A stretch of DNA of 64,000 nt from Carnegiea gigantea (taxonomy: Eukaryota > Streptophyta > Magnoliopsida > Caryophyllales > Cactaceae). The stretch covers positions 741,501 to 805,500 of the forward strand of contig JAKOGI010000145.1 of assembly GCA_029747015.1 (NCBI GenBank). Reading direction: 5' to 3'. Positions 1-11,500 of the stretch are shown here, in pieces; the stretch's first letter is position 1, and the number at the start of each line of letters is the position of its first letter. Made by a program: the position numbers and the translations under genes. The notes beneath the pieces are model-generated. The model had not been told where the DNA came from and made no database searches. It saw only the letters and a list, made by a program, of their open reading frames with translations.

Positions 1-78
1 AAGATGGTCGATCTTCACCAGTTGCGGGTGATATACTTCGGCAAGTGCTGCACTAAGTTGCTGAGCTCCTCTGAGTTC
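1..78 (-). other. unassigned open frame at window edge
   Basis: Twenty-six codons are open on the minus strand up to the window edge (ends ..AEVYHPQLVKIDHL), preceded by an AG that could be a splice acceptor at 79-80. Base composition is less AT-rich than the neighbourhood, which is exon-like. I do not recognise the peptide and it does not match the missing HDA15 exons. The plus strand is also open here, so this may be chance. Confidence 0.15.
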
Positions 79-121
79 CTTATGCAATTACAGCTCTTTA
101 AAAAGTGGGTGGGCTAGCCAT

Positions 122-123
<2 letters not shown>

Positions 124-157
<34 letters not shown>
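124..157. repeat. CT microsatellite
   Basis: About 17 CT units. A MITE-like element appears to have inserted into it, because CT units resume immediately after that element at 1207. Confidence 0.85.
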
Positions 158-163
<6 letters not shown>

Positions 164-1206
164 AAAGGCGCGAGGTGCAATGAGGCGCAAGGGGTTCCGA
201 GACGCAAGGCGAAGGCGCACGCATCACGGACGCGAGGCGCACTTTTATGATAAAAGTATTTCCAAATCAATCCCAATGCACAGTTTTGACAAATAAGCTA
301 AATAATGACGTCAAAGAACTGATTAGACAACAATAAAACTTTAGAAAACACAGCAAATAGTCTTAAAGACGCAATAATATCGTATCAGAGCACCTGGAAG
401 CACACGTATAGGTTACTACAAGTCTAGAAACATAAAAACAAGCATAAGACACAAAGCAAAATAGTCCTTAAATCTCCTAATTCAACATTTTAACCAAAAC
501 AAAACTAATTAGCAATTAATCAACCAACATGAAAAACATTAACAAACCCCCCCCCCCAAAAAAACAAAAGGCCTTTAAAGGGTTGAGTTCGTGTCTGTGG
601 GTCAAGGGTTATGGCTCTCTGCCTCTGCCCAGTGCCCACATGCCCCCACAAAAAAAAAAAAAGGAGACAGCCTATGCCCATGCCCCCAGCACCCCAACAG
701 CAGCGAGAATTTTGTTTCGGGGGGGGGGGGGGGAAGGTGGCTGAAACACCACCATGGCCAACAAACATGGCCGAAGAAGAAGGGAAAGAGGAGGAGAAGC
801 AAGAACAGCAGCGAACATGGCCGAAAAGCAACCCATAGGCCACAGAAAGGGCCAAAATCACAGAAGAAGAAGAGGGGAAGAAAAATTCGAAGTAGAGGAG
901 AAATGGAGATTCGTACCTGGAGAAAGGCGGGCTGAAGCGTGAAGGCCTTGCGCAGAGGAGACCTAGGATTTTCGTCAGGGGTCTGGACTCTGGAGAACTC
1001 GTTTTTTTTTTTTAAAAAAAAATTTCCCTGTTCATGCTCAACGGTCCTTTAAGATCCATAAAGTGCGTTTTTTGGTCACCTCCCGCCTCACCTTGAGGCC
1101 CACGCCTCGGCCCTCTTTAAGCATTCGCCTCGCCTCACCACCACTGAGGCGACACGGCCATCACCTCACGCCTCACCGCGCCTGAGGCGCGCTTTTTTAA
1201 ACTAAG
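154..1206. mobile_element. hAT-like non-autonomous element, GGCGC-rich family, copy 1
   Basis: The left end reads (CTCTG)TTTTAAAAGGCGCGAGG and the right end GCGCGCTTTTTTAAACTAAG, an imperfect terminal inverted repeat shared with the copy at 25961-26422. Both ends are rich in GAGGCG/GGCGC words. The flanks are CTCTCTCT on both sides, compatible with an 8-bp duplication but ambiguous inside a microsatellite. The interior has poly-C, poly-G and A/T tracts and no transposase. Short plus and minus open frames at 520-942 are low-complexity and I do not consider them genes. Confidence 0.65.
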
Positions 1207-2399
1207 CTCTCTCTCTCTCACGCGCGCGCATGCGCGTTTTATAAATAATCACTAGAGTTGAATGCCCGTCCTAAGGATGGGCTTCCCATTGCATATACTT
1301 TCTATTAGCACTTATAATATTATTTTGTCCAAGTCAATTTTCTAATTTATTGGATTTGTTAAAAATTTAAAAGATGATCATGAACTTTAAAAGGTTGATG
1401 CTAGGTCAGATCAGAGCTTCTTTCTCAATTTCCTTTCCCGTTGATTATTTACCTTTGTAGTTACTTTATTATTCTCCTTCCTTTTTAGAAACCCCCACGA
1501 TAGTTTTTTATCATAATAGAAAGGTGACGATAATTTTAATGAAAAAAACATGTCATCTACCAAAATACAATATACTCATTTAAGAAGATAAATTTAATTT
1601 TTCAAGAAGAGTGCAAAAATCTTCCCTTACAAAAAAATATATACTTTGTAAAAGAAATTTGAATTTGAGCTAAATTTAAATCGCAAAAATCAATAATGGA
1701 AACGTTTTACGTAATAATATACCAATGATTGGATTGAATGAAGAAGTATTTAATGAACCAATAGTTTTCTCATTAGTAGTTATTTAGCAATGAAATAAGA
1801 GATTCCTCATCTTTCCAAACAATCGCGAAGCTCTAACAATATAATTATATATTGTATATGAAAACAAGTTATTGATGAGCTGTGGGGCACTGGCGGCAAA
1901 AATTAGAGGTAGATGGCCTGAACGACGTGTGGATCGTTGGCTGTGTCACTACATATAACAATTGAAGCATGCGAGCATGGAGTCGAACTGACGGGATTTT
2001 TGCCTCGGGTCTAAATCAAAAAATTATTGACAGGCTAGATGGATTCGCTCTTTCATATATTGGTAAGGGGTGTTCACTTTTGTTGGGGGAGGGGGGGATT
2101 TTTCTAATTAGGTTAGTGGGTAGTTTTTTTTTTTCCTCCTCTACCCCCATTGAAAAGCACTACTGGGAGGTTTTAGTGTATATTATGTGCACACTTGCTA
2201 ATCTAGATAAATTTTCAAAACTTTTCTTATCTTTTAGCATTTTTTCTATTAAGTGAATTATGATATTGTTTATCGTATTCTGTATCATTTTACAACCATT
2301 TTAAACTTTGAATGGTTGTTATGATTAATCTAATCATTGTACTGATCTAAGTGCTACGTATAACTTACTTGGGCATGATAGATTTTTCGAATAAATTTC
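1207..2399. other. AT-rich non-coding stretch
   Basis: After a CT/CG simple repeat (1207-1236) the sequence is AT-rich with no recognisable gene. A plus-strand 27-codon frame starting near 1876 resembles no family I know. Confidence 0.6.
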
Positions 2400-2503
2400 A
2401 GTCTTTTTTTAGAAAGGTGTGCCTCGTGCCCATGGGGTGTGCGCCTTTGCCTCCCCCCCAGGGACCCTTTACGCCTTGGTGCGCCTTGCTCTTTTTAAAA
2501 CTA
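2400..2503. mobile_element. hAT-like MITE family, short copy 3
   Basis: A right end GCGCCTTGCTCTTTTTAAAACTAAG-like segment matches the right termini of the copies at 154-1206 and 25961-26422, and the interior has the same GCCTTTGCCTC/GTGCGCC wording. The left end (TCTTTTTTTAGAAAGG) is a poor match, so this is a deleted or truncated copy. No convincing target duplication. Confidence 0.5.
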
Positions 2504-3560
2504 AGGTTTGTGGTGTCTTGTTTGAATCATCAGATCATATAATTATCAAGTGATTACAATCAAATACATTGATTTCCCTCCCTTCTCCCCTTCAAGGCTC
2601 TGTTTGGTCTTTGGAAAATAAAAAATGAGGAAAGCAACTTTTTTCCAGTATGTGGATCCAGGAAAATAACATTTAAAGAGACTTGGCTGAAAATTAAATG
2701 GAAAATTAAGTGATTTTAGCCTACTTTATTTTCTCCAAAAACAGAGGGAAAGTCCTGGGAAAATACATTGAACGACTCCTTGCCCTCTCTCTTCGCTCTC
2801 TCTACTTCATCAAATCAATAATGAACCAAAGCTCCCATGATCGTCCTGTCGGTCAAATTCTTCACATTTCAAGGTCCTCCAACCAACCATTACCTAGAGG
2901 AGAGAGAGAGTAGTTGTGGGTGGGACTATGGGAGTGAGAGGAGATGGAGGAGAGTTTGTGGGCGTTGGATGTGGGGTAGGAAACAAAATGGAAGATTGAG
3001 ATATGACAGGGTGGGATTTGACAGATGAGAGGAATTTGAGGTGGGAAGAAAAGGAGCTCAGAGCCATGAATGCCATGGTTGTAGGTGATGAAGCTCTCCG
3101 TTGAAGAGAGAGAGAGATGAGAGAAGGTAAGGGGGGTTAAACAATGTGAACCTCAACCGGAGAGAAGGGGGGCAACGTGAATTTTAAGCTATTATATTTT
3201 TCTCAATCCGAACAGTAGAAAAAGAAAGTCACTTTTTCCCTGCTTTTTTTCCTTCTCAATTTTTCTACCTCCTAATTATTTTCTTAGGTCCAAATAGTGC
3301 ATAAATTTCTTACTTCCCGCCTCTAAATTCCTCTCTTCCCTCTCTAATGTCCCTCTTTTCCCTTTAAAATCCTGTATTCTTCCCTGACACATCTCCATCA
3401 CTGAGAAGAAGAAATCCACAATTCTAAAAAGACAAAGATTCGTTCTCAAATAGAGTTCTTTCCTTTCCTTCCACATCAAACATCCAAGGTTACCAAAATT
3501 GCCAGGTTATGGAACTAGTTGACATGGATTTCTTAATGGAAGTTGTTTTATAGGATGCAC
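2504..3560. other. non-coding stretch
   Basis: Purine-rich GAGAG segments at 2895-3125 and pyrimidine-rich segments at 3240-3480. No gene recognised. Confidence 0.55.
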
Positions 3561-3579
3561 ATATATTTGAAAAGCTGAC

Positions 3580-4965
3580 CCGACATTATTACCGTCCCGA
3601 ACCCGGCACAAAATTAGGCGGGTTTGGGTGAAGACTTTCAACCCGTGCAATTAAATGGATTAGGTTCAGGTTAAGATTTTCAACATGAAAAATAACCTAT
3701 TTGACCTGTTTAATTAAACGAGTTAGCAAGCCAACCCGTTCAATCCAACTATCCAACAATTTGTTTAACCTATTTAGTGGTTTATTGTGTGTAAGATTTG
3801 GGATTTTATTGAATTATGAGGGAAAAGCAAAATTTTCAATCAAATAAGAAGGGATGGCTAGCCAATTTTTTTAAGAAAAAAACAAATTTTATGCGGTCGC
3901 TCCTGAGTTTTAAAACCCTAATGTGCCGAGGTATATATAGTCTCCTAAAACATCAGTACCCTAATTCTCTTCATTATCTCCAATCTCTCCATTGCTCTCT
4001 CCCTCCCCACAAAAAAAAAAAAACAAAAAAAAAGAAGCCGATCTTCATCCTCTCTTTCCCTCTCTCTCTAAATTTTCTTCAGATCTTGCGTTCCCTAGAG
4101 TCTTATGGTTTACTCAGGTGCCCTTCGACAAGGTATGGTCTCTCATATTCTATCCTTCCCCTTTTTTTGCATTATTCCAACTCTCCTTTACTCCCCCATT
4201 TTCGGATCTATGAAGGATAAACATTACAGTAGCAATTTCGGACAAGGTATGGCGTTTATGACAATGTTTGATTTTCCTTTTCTTTTTTTATTTGTGTTTT
4301 GTGTTCATTCTGCTCTCTCTTTCTCCATTTCTCAAATCTCTTGGGGATTTGACCTTTCTAGTGGGATTTTTTTACAGAGGCATGGGTGTTAATCACAAAG
4401 ATAAACTTCAATGATGATGATGATGATAAAAGTGGTCGTGAAGTGGCATCTAAGCTATCAATTTTGGCTAGAGGTGGAAGGTAGAAATTAACAAATTAAG
4501 CGAATTGGGTGTTTGTGGTTGCCTTGTTGGTCATCCCTTGTTGTGGACTTCTCTTTAGTAGCATCTATTTATGGATTGATTTAATTTTAAACTGTTAGTT
4601 CTTGACTAGTGGTTTGTAATATTGCTATTGAATGCTTCAGTCTGGACATTCCTGTTTTTTAGGGGACAATGGGCTCAGGCCTAGTGCTAGCTTTGGTATG
4701 GATCATGAACCATCTATGTTATTTTAAAGTTCTCTTTCGAGCAAATAAGGTCATTAGGTAAATGGTAAAAGGGTAACTTGAACCCGACCCATTTAACCCA
4801 TTATTTACACACGTTGGGCTTAGGCCAATCCGTTTAATAGTTAAAACGGTTCTGGTCAAAATTTTCAACAAGTTTATTAAACAGGTCGAGTTCAGATTGG
4901 GGGCTTGCCAATCCGTAAGTTCGACATGAACACGAATCTGATACAAAACAATCTATTACCCAGCT
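3580..4965. repeat. dispersed-repeat-like segments with CCCGACC words
   Basis: Two segments, about 3580-3775 and 4740-4965, share words such as AACCCG, ATTTTCAACA, GTTTAATTAAAC and (G)CTTGCCAA/GCAAGCCAA. That wording is common in plant interspersed repeats. They bracket the promoter-like region at 3.9-4.5 kb. I cannot define ends or a superfamily. Confidence 0.3.
3913..3939 (+). promoter_or_regulatory. telo-box plus TATA promoter-like site
   Basis: AAACCCTAA (telo-box) at 3913-3921 is followed by TATATATA at 3932-3939. A pyrimidine-rich leader follows. Telo-boxes upstream of TATA boxes are known in plant ribosomal-protein and translation-factor promoters. No recognisable coding exon follows, although a plus-strand frame at about 4384-4485 (..NDDDDDKSGREVASKL..) is open. 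This may be a promoter or gene fragment carried by the flanking repeat. Confidence 0.3.
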
Positions 4966-7565
4966 CTAAATTAGATTCTAACAATGAGGCTATATATAAA
5001 GAAACGTTAGAAAATGGCATCAAATTTAACTAATTTCACAAATGATAATTTTGATAGGGAAAAGGGGAATAAATGCAACATGTTACATAATTTCTCAAAA
5101 CCTTTATCCAATACTTTGGAATTCTAATAAGAGATACCATTAATCATTTGTTCATTCATTATGGCGAAAGCGGAGCCCATAGTGAAAGGAGGAGTTGTAG
5201 TAAATACATGCCCCTTCCATCCCACATAGGTAGTCAAATTTCAAGAAGACATCAAAATCAGCATTAAAAGTAGTTTATTGTATGGAAATGAGTTTTAACC
5301 AATGAAAATATTGATAGGATTTTGGAAAAGATAAATTTTACAATGTAGTAGGACTATGAAATGGATGTTTTTGACAATGAATATACGAAGATCAGTAATA
5401 AGATGGCAAAATGATGATGATATACAGGAGTAATGCATGCAGTTTTCTTTTAAATGCAAAACGAAAGAAAGATGCAGAAGCATTAATGTCTAGTAAATGC
5501 ATAAAATAACACCATCTCCAATGGTTACTCCAAAGTAAGTTCCATTAAGGTTATTTTGAGAGTTACTTCAATATCATCTTTCGAGATGGAATATCGCTAA
5601 GCAAAGAGTGCCAGAAAGAGGTTAGGCGTCATGAACTTATGCCTCTTCAATTACGCACACCTTGAGGTTTTGTAATTTATCAATGAGAAGGACAATCTTT
5701 GAAGAAAGATGGTTGGGGTCAAATACAATGAGGCTGATTTGGATGGTTTACTTGTTTACCAAATTGTTCTCATCAGCATATCCTTTGAGCATTTTGGCAT
5801 GACTGATGGTGCGATGGGGCTCGCTTAAGAGAACTTTTCTCTGCTCTGTGCTCATGCGGTGGAATGGATAGAGATGCTTCTATCACCGGATACTGAGAGT
5901 GAGAATTTGGCGCCAATGCTTGGTCATAGTGATATCTCACAATTTTTAGAGCATTTGGAGCCGGGGGGGGGGGCGCAGAAAAGTCTTCAAGGAAGTGGAG
6001 AAGTCTCTTCAGTGCATGAAAGATAACTTCGTGAAGACTCTTCATTGTAGCTTTCATGAAGACACTATTTTTGGGGCAACAGGAATCTTAGCCATTCTTC
6101 CTTTGATGTGGCCAACTATACACAGTCCCTTTGTAGGATGCTAGGTGTGCATCCATTTCTTTGACCATAATATTTATAATATTCAATTTTCCTAAATAGA
6201 AAATGTATAAAGTAGCAATGGTGCTGTAGGTAGAATAACCGTCCTTGGGAGAGAATTAGAATGGCAGCAACACCGAATGTTCAGTTTTCATCCCCAGCAA
6301 CCCCCCGCCCCCCAAAAAAAGAAGAAAAGTCCAGATAAAGAAGCGAAAACCCAAAAGGAGGATGAACTCAAAAAGCATAAACAAAATTGCCTTCCAAATT
6401 GGACCACTTCAATGAGGAAAAAAGCTGATGGGCATTTCTACACCAAACTGTAATTCACATCCCGGCTGAGCCACTTGATCAAAAAGCCTTGGCAATAAGT
6501 TGCCAATAGACAGTTTTCACGCTTCAAAGAGATGGAAAGAATAGATTCAAGTGCCAAAAGAGCATGGACAAGCTGATATACAAAGGATAATTCCACAACA
6601 TCGACTTACAAATCACAATAATGCTACAATGTAAATTATGGCCATCTCATTACTGCATCACTCATTACAATCCGTATGAATCATCACACTTCAGATGCTA
6701 CTGCATATCAAGTTAAACAAATCCTAGAAATGTCTAGAACCTCTTAGTTCTGCATGACACGCCCGGAAACATACATTTCCATGTATTGCTTACAAGAAAC
6801 AGTAGTAACGACTTCAACCAGTACATCAAATTTTCAGATTCACTACATCACAACTCATCAATATATCGCCCAAGAGATACACTATAGGAAAAACACTCCT
6901 CCTTACAACTATACGCCGATGTCTTCATTCGAGCAAAATAGAAACTTCAAAAAGGAAAAAAGCAACGTTTAGGAGGACCTTCAAACCTCCATGCACCCTT
7001 GGCACAAACCGCACCTTCAACCAAGTCAAAGAAGTTCTCGATTCTAAAGCCGCCAATGATGTCATGAGCCACCACATCATGCTTCCATTCAAGTCCAACA
7101 TAAGTCATTTATCAAATCCACCAAACATGTCTTCATGTTCTTTGTTTGTTATTCTTTTCCCCCTCTCCTCTTTCCTTCTCCTTTTGTTTTCAAGGGCAGA
7201 GGAAAATACAATATTAGTAATCTGAAAGAATAAGGTAAGCATTCTTCCAATAATCAAGACATCATGAAAGACTACACCAAAACAAAATCATTGCCCCAAA
7301 GTCCGACCAAACGAGGTGTAGCCGGTTAGCAAAGTAGCCGTACCTAACAATGAATTGTCCACAAAGGTAGTTTTCATTAGACCCTGATTGAAAAAGGCTC
7401 CCCTTACCTATACGTTACAAAGAAGTCAAACAAAAAGCTAAAACTTTTTGTTCCGCTATGGGCTCCTTCAAGTGCTGGTCAAGTACGACAGAATGAGATA
7501 TAAATCACAAGGATCCTGATCATGATTCCAACTCAACTTTGTTGCACTATAGTCTATGTCAATGA
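4966..7565. other. no gene recognised
   Basis: Moderately AT-rich DNA with a poly-G tract at 5963-5973 and a C-rich tract at 6301-6313. I searched it on the minus strand for the missing HDA15 catalytic exons (RPPGHHAG, DVHHGNG, GFDAARGDPLG) and found none. If the gene is intact beyond the window, this is intron 8. Confidence 0.5.
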
Positions 7566-8051
7566 TGCCACCTCAAAGAACTCGTCAGAATGATTAGACC
7601 CCAAGGGCTTGGAAAGTCAAATGAACTGCCATGCAAAACAACATAGTTGGACCAGAAGTAACTACAATTCCAACTATGGCACATAATAAAGGAAACTACA
7701 TCCTCTGGAAAACTACTTAAACCATGTCCTTTCATCGATGCCACCAGACGTTGATACCCACTCCATGAAAACCCAATGAATTATATGAGAACTCTGACCA
7801 CCCGGAATGCCACCTCAAAGAACTCATCAGAATGAATAGATCAAGAGCTCAAAAAATCATATAAAATACCATGTCCAAAAATGCATAGTTGGATGTTGGA
7901 CCAGAAGCAACTACAATTCCAACGATGGCATGCAAGGAAATTACAACCACCGGAAGACTACTTCAACCATATCCTTTCATCAATGCCACTGGATGTTAAT
8001 AACCAATCCATGAAAAACCAATGGATTATATAAGAACCCTGACCACCCTGA
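7566..8051. repeat. tandem duplication, 242-bp unit
   Basis: Unit 1 (7566-7807) and unit 2 (7808-about 8051) start with TGCCACCTCAAAGAACTC and stay alignable through TAGTTGGA...ACTACAATTCCAAC, CTTTCATC and GACCACCC, with scattered substitutions and small indels. Non-coding. Confidence 0.85.
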
Positions 8052-8530
8052 ATGCGAGTCCACTGGTTTCAGCCCAACAGCTTCATGAAATAAAGTAAGC
8101 TCCTATTGGGGAAAGAGAGAATTCATCAACTAATCAAAAAGTTCATTACAAACAATATAGATGAAGGAATCCTCCACCGAAAATCCAATGAACAAAGAAC
8201 CATCATCAGTCATGGTACATATCAGTCAAACTGATCACATAAAAAGTTCAAACAGCCAGTGCATTATTAGCTTCTCTGATTTGGGACGTAGACCATCAAT
8301 CACTCAACAAGCTTGCTTCCAAGACCAACTTATGAAAGCTGAGAAGATCCTTCTAATTTCCGTCCAACATAATAGGAAAGAAAATACCAGATAATGAATA
8401 GCCTCCTCCCCCAGCACAGGAAGAAAGGAGGGACAGGGCCTGCAGCACAACTCTGAAAGCATGCAGACATGCACACAGAAGCATGCAGAAAAAAGGATAT
8501 AGGCAGTTAGACACAAGGTAAGAGGTAGAC

Positions 8531-8586
8531 CTAGAAAGCATTTGGCGAGTAACTTCAACAGCTTCTACATGCTCCAGAGAATGCAC
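8531..8586 (-). CDS. HDA15: HDA15 coding exon 8
   Basis: Encodes [18 protein letters not shown] plus two bases of a split codon. The acceptor is CTTCAG and the donor is AG|GTCTAC. This matches the family segment ending in the conserved HSxEHV motif. It is the last HDA15 exon visible. The next exon must begin with one base completing the AGN codon. Confidence 0.88.
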
Positions 8587-11500
8587 CTGAAGATCACGTC
8601 ATGCAACAATAATTTGTTGTACACAATAAACAAAGGCATAAAAAGCAAGGGAAGCAAATCTTTTAGGCAATAGTGATAAAACCACCAGTCCTTGCTGGAA
8701 GAACCATGTCTATTGAGCAAATATGAAAAAAATCGAAAAGGTAACAAGAAATTAAATGAGTCTGGACTTGTATTTTCAAAAACCCAACCCCTCCCCCCCC
8801 CCCCCGGGGTCAACAAAAAAATAAGGGGTTGTCATTGAGGAATTACAGTGGTTTGGCCTTGAGGATCATACTATTTCGTGAGGATACTGTACAAAACTTT
8901 CAAGTTAAAGGGAAGGTTTTAAAAAAATATCATATATTCACATCCAGAGTACACTGAGCATCTTGCTTAAGGAAATCCTTGAAAATTGGTCATTTCCTCA
9001 ACTACCTAAGCAGTACAAATATTCTTTGCTTTTTCAGATGAAACATGATAGTTACCTTACCATTAAGAGAATAAAAGCCACAATGCATGCACTTTTTTTA
9101 AATTAACCATTTGTAATTAGTATTCACTCTGAAAGTATAAACTAATTCTATCAGTTTCTCAATGCAAGCTCGTGAAAGCTCAACCCAAGTACTCCCCTAG
9201 AAAAAAGAATGATTTATTAATACCAATTATTTTATTATAGCATGGGCCAAGTAGGTGCTCTATGTGCCTTGAGCAGGAAGAATCGGTCCACCAACTCCTG
9301 TGCATTCTCGTTGGGTCTCCTCGTTTCGGCATTTGGCTATCTCCTTGACGGGTGTGTGCTGGTTGCAACCTTTGAAGGTTAAAGATGTGTTGATGGCTTG
9401 TAGAAGAAGGATGAAAAGGTGTTGGCTTTAGGAATTTGGAAGATGATCCCTATGGCTTTTTGGTGGACTACTTGGAAGGAACGGAACCGACGGATTTCTG
9501 AGGGCAAAGAAATGCCCTTCCAAGATTTCAAGCTCTACTTTTTGAGAACGTTGTATAGTTGAAGTCACGTTCTAAATGGTGGAACTAATTTGACCTTTTC
9601 GGATTTTGTAGACGACAGAATGCACGAAGCTTGAAGGCATGATATTTTTGTATTCCCCTCTTTTGTACATTGGCAACATCCCCTTGGTGTCTATTAATGC
9701 ATCTCTTGATCACTCATCGAAAAAAACAATTATTTCATTATAGCATGCTTTGAGGTGAAGATAGCTCGAGGGATACTTTTTTGGCAAGATTTGTATTTTT
9801 TAGATCAATCACTTAAGTTCAATTTCCATTATCTTTTTATGCTTGCATAGAGACGCAACCATGTAATGATAAGTAGGCAATGTATTGAAATAATGCCAGA
9901 TCCGTTAGGACCAACCATTGTTTGAGTTAGATTGTAAAAAGGGATTCATACTTTGTTATTATATTTTTCTTGCCAAGACAAATATCTTATTTGAAGCCAT
10001 GGATGCCATTGTTAGCTCCATCATCTGAAGGGTACTTTCATGTTAAGAGTTTCTGTAATAGGCTACGTCAACACTTGAAGGGTACAACCGCTAACCTTCC
10101 CACCAAAGCCATTTGAAAGTCAAATGGAGGTAAGGGATGCGTATAGGGGAAATCCTTAAAAGAAGACATTTTAACAAACCCAAGAGTAGCACATGCTTAG
10201 AGAAGGAGGATCAACGCATCTCCGTGTTCATATTTCACGGGCTACTTGCCATTTGTCTTTTTTCATTGATGCCAAGTAACTAGGTCTAGCCAACGAATAT
10301 AAAAAACGCTCTACTGGCACGGAAAAAAGGAATGAAGAATTTGGGGTTTTGAGTATGGATGTCGATTCCTTTGAATGGTTGTTGAAGAACTTAGATGGGA
10401 AGGAACTGATGGATTTTTTAGGTTGAAGATTCGTTATATCAAGAGTTCAAACCATAGTTGCCTGGAACGTGGTACGCTCCGATACGGGAGACAGATTTGA
10501 GTACGTGATTCATTGCCTAGTGGAGAATCCAGGGTCGTTATTAGTACACCTAGTCCGCCAATTCAAAACTTCACATATCATAGAGACTCATAAAATGATT
10601 TAATAATAAGGGTTCTCTCTCTTCCCTCCCCCCCCCCAAAGTAGGGCAGCATTTTCATATTAATCATTATTTCTTTCTCTCTCACTCTTTCTCTTCTTCT
10701 CATTTAGCTTCGTAAAAAACTTGCTCATTCATGGCAACCTTAAAAATCCTTCCATTTTCTTCCACAATTGGCCTATGAATCACGAAAATATGAAATACCA
10801 TTAGGAAATGGGTTCGCTAAATTCACCATATTTGCGGAATTGGTATACTAAAGTATTGTGTTCTGATTCGAGCGAATCGGTTTACGGTATGCTAGGGGAT
10901 TGAGAGAATCCGATAACTATGCTTCAAACTTACCTTTACTTTTGTGGAATAGGAATCTATTTCTTGATAAGGAAATGATAATATATTCATAATAATAAGA
11001 TGCCTACAATAGAGAGCGTTAAAAAAGATCCCCACAAAAGGCTCATTACAACTCCCAAAAATAGGCTATCAACAAAATGAACTATGTAAACCGAAGAGGA
11101 ACAAAAAAACTCTTCCTCCAAAAAGAATAAAGTCTTGAGCCACTTTCTTTTTAACCACTCAACTGAAGTTTCAACCCCATCCAAAACTCTCTTATTTCTA
11201 GCCATCCATAACCACCAAACGATAGCATAGGAAATTGCTCAAGAGAAAAAAAAGGAAAACTCTACATTTAACCTTCCCCCCCCCCCCAAAAAAAGGCACT
11301 TCCCAAGCAAGTAATTGATGGCTCCCAATGCTAGGCACCACCCAATGAAGACCCAAACAACTCCATGCTAATTCCGAAAGGTTTCTAGCAACTGCGTAAT
11401 AGAGAGGTGGATCATCTATGATTTACCAATCACCTTCCCACACAAGGCACCTATTGATCCCTCTTTTGTAAATCATTACGAGTTAGGATCTTGCCTTGAG

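Noticed and set aside
520..942. Several overlapping open frames of 60-114 codons
   Set aside because: They overlap on both strands in poly-A/C/G-rich DNA inside a non-autonomous element and encode low-complexity peptides.
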